Assembly: GCA_963844635.1 (NCBI GenBank)
Contig: CAWJPD010000001.1
Location: 425,928-489,927 of the forward strand
Source: JAJPKK01 sp963844635
GTDB taxonomy: Bacteria > Pseudomonadota > Alphaproteobacteria > Rhizobiales > Xanthobacteraceae
Direction of reading: 5' to 3'
DNA: 64,000 nt
Positions 38,575-47,993 of the stretch are shown one piece after another. The notes below the pieces were generated by a model. That model was not told the origin of the DNA, ran no database searches, and saw only the letters and a program-made list of their open reading frames with translations. The position numbers were made by a program, and so were the translations under genes. Within the stretch, counting starts at the first letter, position 1, and each line of letters opens with the position of its first letter.

Positions 38575-40614
38575 TCACCACGATGAGGTTGCCTCTGCAG
38601 GAGCATGTCCCTGATCGTGCGTTCCTTCCTCTTGCGTTCCTTCCTCTTGCGTTCCTTCTTCTTGCGTTTGTCCATCTTGCATTTCTGCGGCCAGTTCATC
38701 ATCGGGTTTCGGCGGTTCGAGCCGCCATGGGACATCCATCAGTACCAACCGTGGGCCGGCGTGCTGCAGTAGCGCATCGCGAATGCGGCGTGAGCGGTGG
38801 GTGTGCAGCAGGTACTGCCACCAAGTCTGACACACGACCTCCGGCAGCATAGCGGCGACGACGCGGCCGGGATTCTGTTGCTGCAACTCGTCCACGAGCT
38901 TCAGCAAAGGCACATCGAGGCGACGGTACTGTGCTTCGAAGATCATGAGCTTCGGCGGGTTCAATCCCTTGGCGCGGACCGGCGCCTCGACGTCGCGCGC
39001 CCAAGCCTTCCGCAGCTTTTTTTCGTTGTCCGGACTGTCCGGTCCTTCGACTTCGGCGAGATGAACCGCATACACATCGCGTGAAAGAGTGAGCGCAAAC
39101 TGCAAGGCCTTGTCGGTCAGTCGGTTCCAGTCATGGGTGGCGACAAGTACGATCGGCGGATCGAGGCGGCCGAGATGCATCGGTCCGCGGCGGCGCAATC
39201 GGTGTTTCAAGGTTTCGTAGTAGCTGCCAATCGATTTGAGCAGCGCGATCACGGCCGGAATCACCAGCAGCGTGATCCAGGCGCCCTCGGCGAACTTGGC
39301 GATGATGATGACGACAAGTGCGAGCGCGGTCGCGACGGCGCCGAACCCGTTGATAAGCATATGCGTTCGATGCCGGACATTGGCCCCATTGCCCTTTGCC
39401 ATCTGACGACGCCAGTGGAAGACCATTCCAGTCTGCGACAGCGTGAATGTCATGAAGGCGCCGATCGCGAATAGCGGAATGAGGCGGTCGGTAATGCCGC
39501 CGAACACGGTCAGAAGGATTCCGGCGGCGATGGCGAGATAGACGATGCCGACCGAAAACACGAGGCGTCGCCCCGATAATGCGAACGCGCGCGGCAGGAA
39601 CCCATCCTGAGCCACCAGGCGGCACAGGCGCGGGAAGTCCGAAAAGCTCGTGTTGGCGGATAATGCAAGAATGGCGAGCAGGCTGCCGATCGAGATGTAA
39701 TAGAACCAGTTGTGCCCGACGACGGCACCGGCGAGCTGCGATAGCACGCTCTGATAGCCTTGCTGCGTCTGATCCATGGCGCCGATGCCATAGGCGCTAA
39801 CGAGATAGCTGATGCCGGCGAGCAGGAGACCCAGAACGCCGACGATCGCGGTCAGCGTCCGGTGCGCGAATCGGACCGGCGGTTGGCGAAACGCGCTCAC
39901 GCCGTTGCTGACAGCTTCGACGCCGGTCATTGCCGTGCAGCCGCTGGCGAAGGAACGCAACAGCAGCCACAGGCTTGCCGCTTCGGTCGCTTGGGGAAGC
40001 GATGGTGGCGCAACCACCGCAGCAGGATGGCCTCCCGCGGCAAAAGCTCGGTAACAGCCAAGAGCGAGCAGCAGCACGAAACAGAAGATGAAGGTGTAGG
40101 TCGGTACCGCAAACAGGCGCCCGGCATCCATGGTGCCGCGAAGATTGGCGAGCGTTACGACGAGGAGAATCGCAAGGCAAAGCGGCAGGATATAGGGGTG
40201 CAGTGCAGGCGCGGCGGAGACGAGCGCCCCAACACCCGCGGAAATCCCTACCGCAACGTTCAGCACGTAGTCGATCATCAGTGCGGCGGCGGCGAGCAGG
40301 CTTGCGTTCACCCCGAGGTTTTCCTTGGAGACGATGTACGAGCCGCCATTGTTCGGGTAGGCCTCAATTGTCTGTCGATAGGAAAAATAGAGCACGCCCA
40401 GCAGCAGCAGGATGGGCGTCACCACCAGGCCGACATAGGAGAGGCTTGCGGCCCCGAGCGGGATCAGGATGGTCAGCGCGGCCTCGGGTCCGTACGCGGA
40501 TGAGCCAAGCCCGTCGAGGCCCATGGCCGGCACGCCCTCGAAGGCGCCGATTTGCCGTTCCTTGAACTGCCGGTTCCGCAGCGCCCGGCCCAGTAGCAAC
40601 GTCTTCAAACTCAT
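38575..40614 (-). CDS. APC-superfamily amino acid permease
   Basis: 679 residues with about twelve transmembrane helices in the first 450 (AALTILIPLGAASLSYVGLV, YPNNGGSYIVSKENLGVNAS with the APC substrate-binding GGSY). A soluble cytoplasmic domain of about 180 residues follows (PPIVLVATHDWNRLTDKALQF) resembling a universal-stress-protein fold. This is the KUP/APC-like permease type with unclear substrate. The extreme C-terminus carries three QEEGT repeats encoded by a 15-bp tandem repeat. Convergent with the preceding gene, 36 bp apart. Confidence 0.85.
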   Translation of the reverse strand: MSLKTLLLGRALRNRQFKERQIGAFEGVPAMGLDGLGSSAYGPEAALTILIPLGAASLSYVGLVVTPILLLLGVLYFSYRQTIEAYPNNGGSYIVSKENLGVNASLLAAAALMIDYVLNVAVGISAGVGALVSAAPALHPYILPLCLAILLVVTLANLRGTMDAGRLFAVPTYTFIFCFVLLLALGCYRAFAAGGHPAAVVAPPSLPQATEAASLWLLLRSFASGCTAMTGVEAVSNGVSAFRQPPVRFAHRTLTAIVGVLGLLLAGISYLVSAYGIGAMDQTQQGYQSVLSQLAGAVVGHNWFYYISIGSLLAILALSANTSFSDFPRLCRLVAQDGFLPRAFALSGRRLVFSVGIVYLAIAAGILLTVFGGITDRLIPLFAIGAFMTFTLSQTGMVFHWRRQMAKGNGANVRHRTHMLINGFGAVATALALVVIIIAKFAEGAWITLLVIPAVIALLKSIGSYYETLKHRLRRRGPMHLGRLDPPIVLVATHDWNRLTDKALQFALTLSRDVYAVHLAEVEGPDSPDNEKKLRKAWARDVEAPVRAKGLNPPKLMIFEAQYRRLDVPLLKLVDELQQQNPGRVVAAMLPEVVCQTWWQYLLHTHRSRRIRDALLQHAGPRLVLMDVPWRLEPPKPDDELAAEMQDGQTQEEGTQEEGTQEEGTHDQGHAPAEATSSW
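38619..38663. repeat. Three tandem copies of a 15-bp unit in the permease C-terminus
   Basis: Unit GCGTTCCTTCCTCTT on the plus strand, third copy with one change; a multiple of three, so the reading frame is kept. Copy number may vary between strains. Confidence 0.8.
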
Positions 40615-40850
40615 TGCGCGACTCCGGCGTAAGTAACGGCCAGGTTGCTGTTGTGGTTCCGCTCAGCGGCCTCTCGCGCTTGTCTTGACGTCGTTTGCGA
40701 ACACGGCCCGCGCAAAGAAAAGCGGGAAGAACAGGGAAAGTTGACTGCCGTGCCTCGCTCCCCGCATCGCGTACCGAACGTGCCTCTGGTCTGGTTTGCT
40801 ATAGTCGGCGCAGACTGGCCCCGCGCGGGCACAAACAGGAGGACGGGAGC

Positions 40851-41837
40851 ATGACGCAGAGACGTGATTTTCTGTTCGCGGCGATCTTCGCGGCAATGGC
40901 CGCGCCGGCGGCGTTCGCCCAGGCGATGGCGCCCACCTTGCGCGTTGCCGATGTCCGCGCGTCCGCTACCCCATCCGTTCCGGATTTTTCGGGGGTATGG
41001 TCCCATCCGTCCTTTCCAGGTTTCGAGCCGCCTGTGTCCGGTCCTGGCCCGATCGTGAACACGTCGCGTCGCCGGCAGGTGATTGGCGGCGACGGCCGGC
41101 CGGCGCCGCCGACGACGAACGTCCTTGTCAGCAACTTCAGAGAGTTGGTCGGCGACTACAGCAATCCGATCCTGAAGCCGCGGGCGGCGGAAATCGTCAA
41201 GCAGCATGGCGAAATCTCGCTGAGCGGTGTGAGCTACCCGACCCCGACGAACCAGTGCTGGCCGGAGCCGGTGCCGCTGATCTTCGCCAATGTCGGGGTG
41301 CAGATGCTGCAGCAGCCGGGGAAGATCATCATCCTCTATCCGAATGATCACCAATATCGCACCGTGCGCTTGAATGCGGCGCACCCGTCGCCGGTGGTGC
41401 CGTCCTGGTACGGCGATTCCGTCGGCCATTACGAGGGCGACGCACTGATCATCGACACGGTGGGCGTGAAACTCTGGCCCTATCCCATGGTCGACTGGTT
41501 CGGCACGCCCTACACCCAAAGCCTTCACGTCGTGGAGCGTTATCGGCTGCTCGATTTTGACGACGCGAGAGAGGGCTTGGAACAAGACGCCAAGGAGAAT
41601 TTCCGCCTGCTTGGAGCCGATGCTGGATCGGCACCAGATCCCAATGACAGGGGCAAGGTGCTGCAGCTGCGCTTCACCGTCGAGGATGAGGGCGTCTTTA
41701 ACGTGCCATGGACCGCGACGATCACGTATCGGCGCGGTGTCGAACCGTGGCAGGAAGTGGTGTGTGCCGAAAACGTTCACGGGTTTTACGCGGGCGGACA
41801 CGTCGCAGCGCCGACGGCAGAGGCGCCTGATTTTTAG
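40851..41837 (+). CDS. Exported protein of unknown function
   Basis: 328 residues from ATG 40851 with a GGAGGACGGG leader. The signal peptide is MTQRRDFLFAAIFAAMAAPAAFA. The mature part begins VPDFSGVWSHPSFPGFEPP, then YPTPTNQCWPEPVPLIF, IIILYPNDHQYRTVRLN and YGDSVGHYEGDALIIDTVG, a pattern seen in uncharacterised periplasmic proteins with a beta-rich fold (PDFSGVW / HYEGDALI). Two adjacent Arg near the N-terminus give weak twin-arginine character. No catalytic assignment is possible. Confidence 0.8.
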   Translation: MTQRRDFLFAAIFAAMAAPAAFAQAMAPTLRVADVRASATPSVPDFSGVWSHPSFPGFEPPVSGPGPIVNTSRRRQVIGGDGRPAPPTTNVLVSNFRELVGDYSNPILKPRAAEIVKQHGEISLSGVSYPTPTNQCWPEPVPLIFANVGVQMLQQPGKIIILYPNDHQYRTVRLNAAHPSPVVPSWYGDSVGHYEGDALIIDTVGVKLWPYPMVDWFGTPYTQSLHVVERYRLLDFDDAREGLEQDAKENFRLLGADAGSAPDPNDRGKVLQLRFTVEDEGVFNVPWTATITYRRGVEPWQEVVCAENVHGFYAGGHVAAPTAEAPDF

Positions 41838-42031
41838 CGCAGCCTTGGCGAGGCCCCCGTCGGCTTCGGTTTATTGTGACAGTCGCGCTGTCGCAACCGC
41901 CTGCTCAAACAGGGCCTGCATTGCAGAGGAAATGTCGCCGTCCGTTGTCACCGAAAAGAACAAACGCAGGGGATCACCTTTGGAGCGAAAGCGGAATTCT
42001 GATCGCGCTTTTGCCGCGTCAACGGCGCATG

Positions 42032-42445
42032 TTAGTGGCGCAAAATGTCAATTCCCGCGCGAGCACACTGCTCGTCCTGATCGTTAGTCGGAGCGCCGGC
42101 AACTCCACAGGAACCGAGAACAACGCTGTCCTGCGTAATAGGGAGCCCGCCGCGCGCGAATATTACCGGCAGGCCCTTGCCGATCATCAAATCGATTGAA
42201 GATTGGTCCAATGAACCCGTCGCCTCTTGGGCGCTCGGAAGTCCGGTGCCGGCCGAGGCAACTGCCTTGCCGATGGAACCTTCATTTGCCATCGGGGGTG
42301 TATTGTCCATGCGCTGGAGCGCAACCAGATGTCCTTGGCCGTCACAAACGGCAACACTGACATTTGCTCGGATTTCTCGTGCGTGGTCGATTGCGGCGTT
42401 CACTATTGAAACCGCTTGGACCAAGGTAAGAGGCATTTGCCGCAT
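42032..42445 (-). CDS. GlcG/HbpS-family haem-binding-like protein
   Basis: 137 residues if started at the Met of MRQMPLTLVQAVSIVN; the frame extends further upstream without similarity. Motifs AAIDHAREIRANVSVAVCD, HLVALQRMDNTPP and GLPVIFARGGLPI are typical of the GlcG/HbpS family (DUF336). Members bind haem or small ligands; some accompany glycolate oxidase, but no glc genes are nearby. Just downstream of an SDR gene on the same strand, with a gap of about 180 bp, so possibly co-transcribed. Confidence 0.82.
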   Translation of the reverse strand: MRQMPLTLVQAVSIVNAAIDHAREIRANVSVAVCDGQGHLVALQRMDNTPPMANEGSIGKAVASAGTGLPSAQEATGSLDQSSIDLMIGKGLPVIFARGGLPITQDSVVLGSCGVAGAPTNDQDEQCARAGIDILRH

Positions 42446-42626
42446 CGCGTTCTCTGTTTCGTTCGACGATATCGAGCGCCTATCGCAACAAGAAAGGCTG
42501 GCCAGCGCTATAACGGCGAACCTCGCGGGATGTTCCACCGGCTCAGAAAGTTGCACAACTGAATCCAGTCCTGTCGCTGCCCATGGAAGAATTGATCGAG
42601 CAGTTTCGCGCGACCATTCTGCCGGC

Positions 42627-43418
42627 TCAAAATGCGCTTTTGACAACGCCACCGTCGACACGCAGTGCCGCGCCGGTCGTCGCTGACGCGAGCGGACTCG
42701 CAACATAGGCGACAAGGGAGGCGACTTCTTCAGGCGCGGCGAACCGCTTGATCAGCGAGGTCGGGCGAGCTTTCTCGAAAAATTCCTTTTCGAACGCTGC
42801 GAACGATTTTCCTTCCGTTTTGGCGAGGGCATCGACGAAATCATTGACACCACGCGACTTCGTCGGGCCGGGCAAAATGCTGTTGACGGTGATGCCGGTG
42901 CCGGCGACGGCCTCCGCAAGCCCGCGCGACACGGCGAGTTGGGCGGTCTTGGTCACGCCATAGTGGATCATTTCCGCCGGAATTTGCACTCCGCTCTCGC
43001 TCGAAATAAAGATGATGCGGCCCCAGTTGGCGCGCCGCATACGCGGGAGGTAGAGACGCGCCAGGCGCACGCCGCTGAGAACGTTCACCTCGAAGAACCG
43101 CATCCAGTCGGCATCGGAAATCTCCTCGAACGATTTCGGCTCGAAGATGCCGAGATTGTTCACCAGGATTTCCACGTCAGGAAAGTCTCGGGCGAGCTGT
43201 TCCGCGGCGGTCGCAGTACCGAGGTCGCCGGCGAAGCCGAGAATTTCAGCCTTGGTTTCGGACGCAAGTTTGCGAACGACCTCATCGACGGACGATTGTT
43301 TTCGCCCGTTCACGATGACACGGGCGCCTTCCCGCGCCAGCGCCGTGCCGATGGCAAGTCCTATCCCGGCGGTGCTGCCGCTGATCACTGCCAATTTTCC
43401 AGTTAAACCGAGGTCCAT
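42627..43418 (-). CDS. Short-chain dehydrogenase/reductase
   Basis: 263 residues, classical SDR: GSTAGIG at residues 14-20, NNLG, catalytic Ser in FISSESGVQ, and Tyr-x3-Lys in HYGVTKTAQ, then the PG motif ILPGPTKSRGVNDF. Substrate unknown; the long loop FVDALAKTEGKSFAAFEKEF is typical of a subgroup of uncharacterised oxidoreductases. Followed by the GlcG-like gene. The frame is intact. Confidence 0.88.
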   Translation of the reverse strand: MDLGLTGKLAVISGSTAGIGLAIGTALAREGARVIVNGRKQSSVDEVVRKLASETKAEILGFAGDLGTATAAEQLARDFPDVEILVNNLGIFEPKSFEEISDADWMRFFEVNVLSGVRLARLYLPRMRRANWGRIIFISSESGVQIPAEMIHYGVTKTAQLAVSRGLAEAVAGTGITVNSILPGPTKSRGVNDFVDALAKTEGKSFAAFEKEFFEKARPTSLIKRFAAPEEVASLVAYVASPLASATTGAALRVDGGVVKSAF

Positions 43419-43486
43419 ATCGATTCCTCTTTGCTTTGCGCTTGACGGGGCTATGTACGCCGCGGTTCGTCGTCCGACGCTCGTCC

Positions 43487-43585
43487 AGAGCGGGATGCGT
43501 TCAGTTTCAATCGCCCCCCCCGCATTTCTTTGATATTGCGCATGATGTTTGTCCGAAAAGTCTGCAACTTTTCGGCATCATGCTC
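43487..43585 (+). repeat. Dispersed intergenic repeat, copy 4
   Basis: AGAGCGGGATGCGTTCAG start, ends CGGCATCATGCTC and overlaps the recG stop region. Confidence 0.85.
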
Positions 43586-45752
43586 AGCCCGCTCGCAGCA
43601 GCGGCACGGCTGCGTCGCGTTCGAACAGGTAAAGCAGCAGGCGCAAATCCCGGCCGCGGGTGGTGGCCATGCCGGGATCGCGTCCGAGCAGCAGGGCCGC
43701 ATCGGCGCGCGCCGCCGCCATCAGGTCGCGATGCGTGGCGATCTGGGCGATGCGGAAACCGGGCATTCCGCTCTGGCGCTTCCCCAGCAGGTCGCCTTCG
43801 CCGCGCAGGCGCAAATCTTCCTCGGCGATACGGAAGCCGTCATCGCTGTCGCGCATGATAGCGAGCCGCGCCTTGGCGGTCTCGCCCAGGGGGGGCTTGT
43901 AGAGCAGCAGGCATGTCGAGTCTTCGCGGCCGCGACCGACCCGTCCGCGCAACTGGTGCAATTGCGACAGGCCGAAACGATCGGCATGTTCGATGATCAT
44001 GATGCTCGCTTCAGGTACATCGACCCCGACCTCGATGACCGTGGTGGCAACGAGGAGCGCAGAACGCCCGCTGGCAAAGCGCGCCATTGCGGCGTCTTTG
44101 TCGGCGGCCTTCAGGCGGCCGTGTACGAGAGCGACGGTGTCGCCGAAACGTGCTTGTAATTCGGCATAGCGAGCTTCCGCGGCGGCAAGGTCGCTGTTTT
44201 CCGACTCCTCGACAAGCGGGCACACCCAATAGACTCGACGCCCCGAGTCAATCGCGCGCCCGATCCCGGCAATGACCTCGTCGAGGCGATCGAGGGGAAG
44301 GGTGCGGGTGTCGATAGGTTTGCGGCCCGGCGGCTTGTCGCGCAGTTCCGAAATATCCAGGTCGCCGAAATAGGCGAGCACAAGCGTGCGCGGGATCGGC
44401 GTCGCGGTCATCGCCAGCAGGTCCACCGCGGCTCCCTTGTGGGCGAGGGCGAGCCGCTGTTGCACGCCAAAGCGATGCTGTTCGTCAACGACGATGAGCG
44501 CGAGGTCGCGGAAAGCTACGTCGTCCGAAAACAGCGCATGCGTGCCGATCGTCAGGTCAATGTCGCCGCGCGCCAATTCATCCAGGATGGCAGCACGGTC
44601 GCGCCCGCGTTCGCGACCGGTCAGGATCGCGACGCGCAGGCCGATGGCGGCGGCGAGCGGCGCGATCGTGTTCAGGTGCTGACGCGCCAGAATTTCGGTC
44701 GGCGCCATCAGCGCTGCCTGTCCGCCGGTCTCGATTGCGGCCGCGCAGGCAAACAACGCCACCACCGTTTTGCCGGAGCCGACGTCGCCCTGGATCAGGC
44801 GCAGCATCCGATTCGGCGTGTCGAGGTCGCTGCTTATCTCCGCGAGCGCGTTCCGCTGGCTGCGTGTCAATTGAAAAGGCAGGGCGGAGAGCAGCCTTTC
44901 ACGCAGCCCGCTGCGGTCGGGCTTGTCGGCCATGACTGGCGGTTCCGGGTGCCCCTGCGAGCTCCGCCTTGCCTTGGACAAAGCGAGGTTCGCCCCTCGT
45001 CGCGGACTTGGCTGGCGCAGATGGGCGCGCACCAATGCGAGCGCGAGTTGGTTCGCCAGGAGCTCATCGTAAGAGAGCCGCGCCCAAGCCTTGCTGTCCG
45101 GCGCGAGATCGGCGGGTGATCGCGGCCTGTGCAATGTCGTCAGCGCAACTGAGAACGCTGGCCAATGCGAGCGGGTGACGTGGTCGGAGTCAAGCCACTC
45201 CGGTGTTGCCGGCACCTTCTCGAGGGCTGCGCCAATGCAGCGGCGCAGCATGTTCGAACTGAGCCCCTCGGTGAGCGGGTAAACCGGTTCGACGAGGGCC
45301 ATCGATGCGAGACCGGCGTCATCGACCACGCGTGGCGGATGAACCATCTGCAGCATGCCATCATAGATTTCTGCCTTCCCGGAGACATGGCGGCGGCTGC
45401 CGACCGGCAACAGTTTCTTCACGATGTCCGGGCGGGCGGAGAAATAGGTGATGGCGAGAGTACCGGTCTCATCGCTAGCGTAGACGTTGAAAGGCGCGCG
45501 GGGGCGGTGCGGCGGCGGAGGGCGGTGGGAGTCGACGGTAACTGTGACCGTGACCACGGCGCCCGGAACCACGTCGCGCAGTTTGGGTTGAGCGCGTCGA
45601 TCGATCGCACCCACCGGCAGATGCAATAAAAGATCGATGACGCGGACATCTTGCCGGCCGAACAGGCGGCGGAGCAGTTTCGTCGCATTCTCCCCGACTC
45701 CCGGAAGGCTCGTGACCGGGGCGAACAGCGGATCAAGCAAGCTTGGGCGCAT
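43584..45752 (-). CDS. recG: ATP-dependent DNA helicase RecG
   Basis: 722 residues from Met in MRPSLLDPLFAPVTSLPGVG; a start 12 codons upstream is possible but less like the family. The N-terminal wedge and OB domain precede the helicase core: IQGDVGSGKTVVALFA (motif I), LIVVDEQHRFGVQQR (motif II), MTATPIPRTL (motif III), QLRGRVGRGRE (motif VI), and the TRG C-terminus FRIAEEDLRLRGEGDLLG. RecG remodels stalled forks and R-loops. The frame is intact over 2.1 kb. Its stop abuts repeat copy 4. Confidence 0.96.
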   Translation of the reverse strand: MRPSLLDPLFAPVTSLPGVGENATKLLRRLFGRQDVRVIDLLLHLPVGAIDRRAQPKLRDVVPGAVVTVTVTVDSHRPPPPHRPRAPFNVYASDETGTLAITYFSARPDIVKKLLPVGSRRHVSGKAEIYDGMLQMVHPPRVVDDAGLASMALVEPVYPLTEGLSSNMLRRCIGAALEKVPATPEWLDSDHVTRSHWPAFSVALTTLHRPRSPADLAPDSKAWARLSYDELLANQLALALVRAHLRQPSPRRGANLALSKARRSSQGHPEPPVMADKPDRSGLRERLLSALPFQLTRSQRNALAEISSDLDTPNRMLRLIQGDVGSGKTVVALFACAAAIETGGQAALMAPTEILARQHLNTIAPLAAAIGLRVAILTGRERGRDRAAILDELARGDIDLTIGTHALFSDDVAFRDLALIVVDEQHRFGVQQRLALAHKGAAVDLLAMTATPIPRTLVLAYFGDLDISELRDKPPGRKPIDTRTLPLDRLDEVIAGIGRAIDSGRRVYWVCPLVEESENSDLAAAEARYAELQARFGDTVALVHGRLKAADKDAAMARFASGRSALLVATTVIEVGVDVPEASIMIIEHADRFGLSQLHQLRGRVGRGREDSTCLLLYKPPLGETAKARLAIMRDSDDGFRIAEEDLRLRGEGDLLGKRQSGMPGFRIAQIATHRDLMAAARADAALLLGRDPGMATTRGRDLRLLLYLFERDAAVPLLRAG

Positions 45753-45962
45753 CGCTGGATATGTGGCAATATCTCTGCGCCACGTCACCCCGCATCGGCG
45801 TCTGTGGACGCAGTGCCTTCATGTAGGCATGCCGACACGGCCACCGTTTGAGGGGTCATACGGGGCCACGCAGTTGCCTTATTGTTTATGCGACGCTCGG
45901 CCAACCGAGGCATCCGCAGCTATCGTTTCCCGCGCCACTGTCGCGCAGCCCGAGGAGTGGTC

Positions 45963-46352
45963 GTGAAGGAAATTTACACCGCCGCAGCAACCCTCGTGGC
46001 GCTCGCCACCTATCTTGCGACGACGATCAATGCCGGGCGGGCGAGAGCCAAATACGGAATAAAGGCGCCCGCAGTCGCCGGGCACGAGATGTTCGAGCGC
46101 GCCTATCGCGTGCAGATGAATACGCTCGAGCAGATGGTGTTTTTCCTGCCCGCGCTGTGGCTATATGCGGTCTTGGTGTCCGACGCGGGCGCGGCCATTG
46201 CCGGCCTCGTCTGGGTTGCCGCGCGAATCCTCTACATGGTCACCTATATGCGCGACCCCAAAACGCGCGGCCCCGCGACCGGCCTCGCCATGCTGGCGCA
46301 ACTTTGGCTATTTTTCGGGGCTGTTGTCGGCGTCCTTCGCACGCTGCTCTGA
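45963..46352 (+). CDS. MAPEG-family membrane protein
   Basis: 129 residues from GTG 45963 (VKEIYTAAATLVALATYLA), with four membrane helices; YRVQMNTLEQMVFFLPALW is the MAPEG signature, and RDPKTRGPATGLAM follows. MAPEG proteins are glutathione-dependent enzymes or of unknown role in bacteria. An upstream extension to 45882 lacks similarity. Its last 45 bases overlap the 3' end of the convergent cytochrome gene. Confidence 0.85.
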   Translation: MKEIYTAAATLVALATYLATTINAGRARAKYGIKAPAVAGHEMFERAYRVQMNTLEQMVFFLPALWLYAVLVSDAGAAIAGLVWVAARILYMVTYMRDPKTRGPATGLAMLAQLWLFFGAVVGVLRTLL

Positions 46353-46784
46353 GCCGCCGATCGATTTCAGTGTCGCGAGATAGGCAATGACATTGGTCTT
46401 GTCGCGCGAGGCGACGCCCTGGAACAACCCCATGGCGGTGCCGGGAACCAGCGCGCTCGGGAACGAGATCCAATCGCCGATTTTGGCTTCGGTCCATTCC
46501 CAATTGGCCTTGGCCTTAAAAGGGGCGGAGTAGGAGAAGCCCGGGGCGGTCCCGGCTTTTCTTCCCACGATGCCGAACAGGTTGGGGCCGAAGCGGTTCT
46601 CGCCCCCTTCGTCGGCGGTATGGCAGACCGCACACTTACTCAGGAACACATCCTTGCCCTTGGCTGCGTCGCCGGCGGCATTGCTTGCATTGCTGCCGAG
46701 ACAGGCGAAACCGACGGCAATGACGAGCGAAAGGCTCGCTGTCCCGTGTCGCGATTTTGCACCAGGTTCAACACGCAGGTCCAT
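46308..46784 (-). CDS. Exported class I cytochrome c
   Basis: 158 residues from the Met of MDLRVEPG; a further upstream start is possible. The signal peptide is about residues 15-36 (LSLVIAVGFACLGSNASNA). Haem attachment CAVCH lies in FLSKCAVCHTAD, with NRFGPNLFGIVGRKAG, and the distal ligand Met is in PGTAMGLFQG before NVIAYLATL. This is the cytochrome c2/c550-type electron carrier of the periplasm. The C-terminus (GGSEQRAKDADNSPEK) is polar and overlaps the convergent MAPEG gene by 45 bp. Confidence 0.9.
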   Translation of the reverse strand: MDLRVEPGAKSRHGTASLSLVIAVGFACLGSNASNAAGDAAKGKDVFLSKCAVCHTADEGGENRFGPNLFGIVGRKAGTAPGFSYSAPFKAKANWEWTEAKIGDWISFPSALVPGTAMGLFQGVASRDKTNVIAYLATLKSIGGSEQRAKDADNSPEK

Positions 46785-46918
46785 CTGACTTGTGTCCTCC
46801 GACCGTTTCTTCTTGCATCTGTGGCAATGCCGGCAATGCGGAGTGATTTGTAGCCATTTCGCGACGGATTCCAAGGCGGGATCGCGTGGATACAATGCCG
46901 CGGCGCCACTGGGTGCAG

Positions 46919-47017
46919 CGCATGATCCCGTAAAGTTGCAGATTTTTCGGGCAAGATCATGCGCAAAATCAACGATAATCGAGCGGGAGGCAATTCAACC
47001 TGAACGCATCCCGCTCT
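46919..47017 (-). repeat. Dispersed intergenic repeat, copy 5 (opposite orientation)
   Basis: Starts CGCATGATCCCGTAAAG and ends with CATCCCGCTCT. It sits in the gap between the cytochrome gene and xthA (46785-47155); no gene is supported in that gap. Confidence 0.87.
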
Positions 47018-47155
47018 AAGCGTCGCCGCCGTCGCTTTTGACAGGACCGCCGGCATATCGTTCATTGGAGTTGGCCGCTCGCCGACATTGAGACATGCCT
47101 GATTGGCCTCGCGCCGGCCCGCATCCTCTTCGGTCGGATAGACGAGAGACAGGTG

Positions 47156-47941
47156 ATGCGCATTGCAAGCTGGAACGTGAATTCGATCAACCAGCGGCTC
47201 GACAACCTTGTAGCCTGGATCAAGGAGCGCGAGCCCGACGTCATCTGCCTTCAGGAGACGAAATGCGTCGACCCCGCATTCCCTCGCACAATCTTCGAAT
47301 CGCTGGGCTACAACGTCGCTGTTCACGGCCAAAAGACCTTCAATGGCGTGGCGATTCTCTCACGGTTACGAATTGATGAGGTCACCCCTGGGCTACCCGG
47401 CGACCCCAGCGACGATCACGCCCGGTTCCTCGAGGCCGAGGTTTCGACCGCAGGGGGCGCTGTGCGTGTTGCATCGATCTATCTGCCAAACGGCAATCCG
47501 CCCGATACGGACAAATATAATTACAAGCTGAGGTGGATGGATCGACTGATCGATTATGCGCGCGAGCGGCTGAAGCTCGAGGAAGCCTTGGTGCTCGCAG
47601 GCGATTACAACGTGATCCCTGCCGCAGCGGACGTTTACAATCCAGCAGCCTGGACCAAGGATGCGCTGTATCTGCCGCAGACGCGAGCCAGATTCCGCGC
47701 TCTCGCCAATCTTGGCCTATCGGATGCCGCCCGGGTCAGCACCGATGCCGCCGGCCTCTATACGTTTTGGGACTACCAGGCGGGCGCCTGGCAAAAGAAC
47801 CTGGGCATCCGCATTGATCACCTGCTGCTGTCGCCGCAGGCGGCGGACCGGCTCGATGGTTTCGGCGTGGACAAGCACGTACGCGGCTGGGAGAAGCCGT
47901 CCGATCATGTTCCGGTGTGGATCGATCTCGCCCTGAATTGA
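47156..47941 (+). CDS. xthA: Exodeoxyribonuclease III
   Basis: 261 residues of the endonuclease/exonuclease/phosphatase fold. MRIASWNVNSINQRLDNL, catalytic Glu34 in CLQETKC, LVLAGDYNVIP, and the C-terminal SDHVPVW are the conserved motifs. It cuts at abasic sites and degrades 3' ends in base excision repair. GTG 47153 immediately before ATG 47156 is an alternative start. Downstream is the convergent exoR. The frame is intact. Confidence 0.94.
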   Translation: MRIASWNVNSINQRLDNLVAWIKEREPDVICLQETKCVDPAFPRTIFESLGYNVAVHGQKTFNGVAILSRLRIDEVTPGLPGDPSDDHARFLEAEVSTAGGAVRVASIYLPNGNPPDTDKYNYKLRWMDRLIDYARERLKLEEALVLAGDYNVIPAAADVYNPAAWTKDALYLPQTRARFRALANLGLSDAARVSTDAAGLYTFWDYQAGAWQKNLGIRIDHLLLSPQAADRLDGFGVDKHVRGWEKPSDHVPVWIDLALN

Positions 47942-47993
47942 ACGGCCGATGTTCGCCTTGCGCCGACCCCGTTCAAGGCCGGGGAGGTTTCGC

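Noticed and set aside
40611..41801. Minus-strand open frame of 396 codons
   Set aside because: Antisense to the exported protein gene at 40851; composition of a shadow frame.
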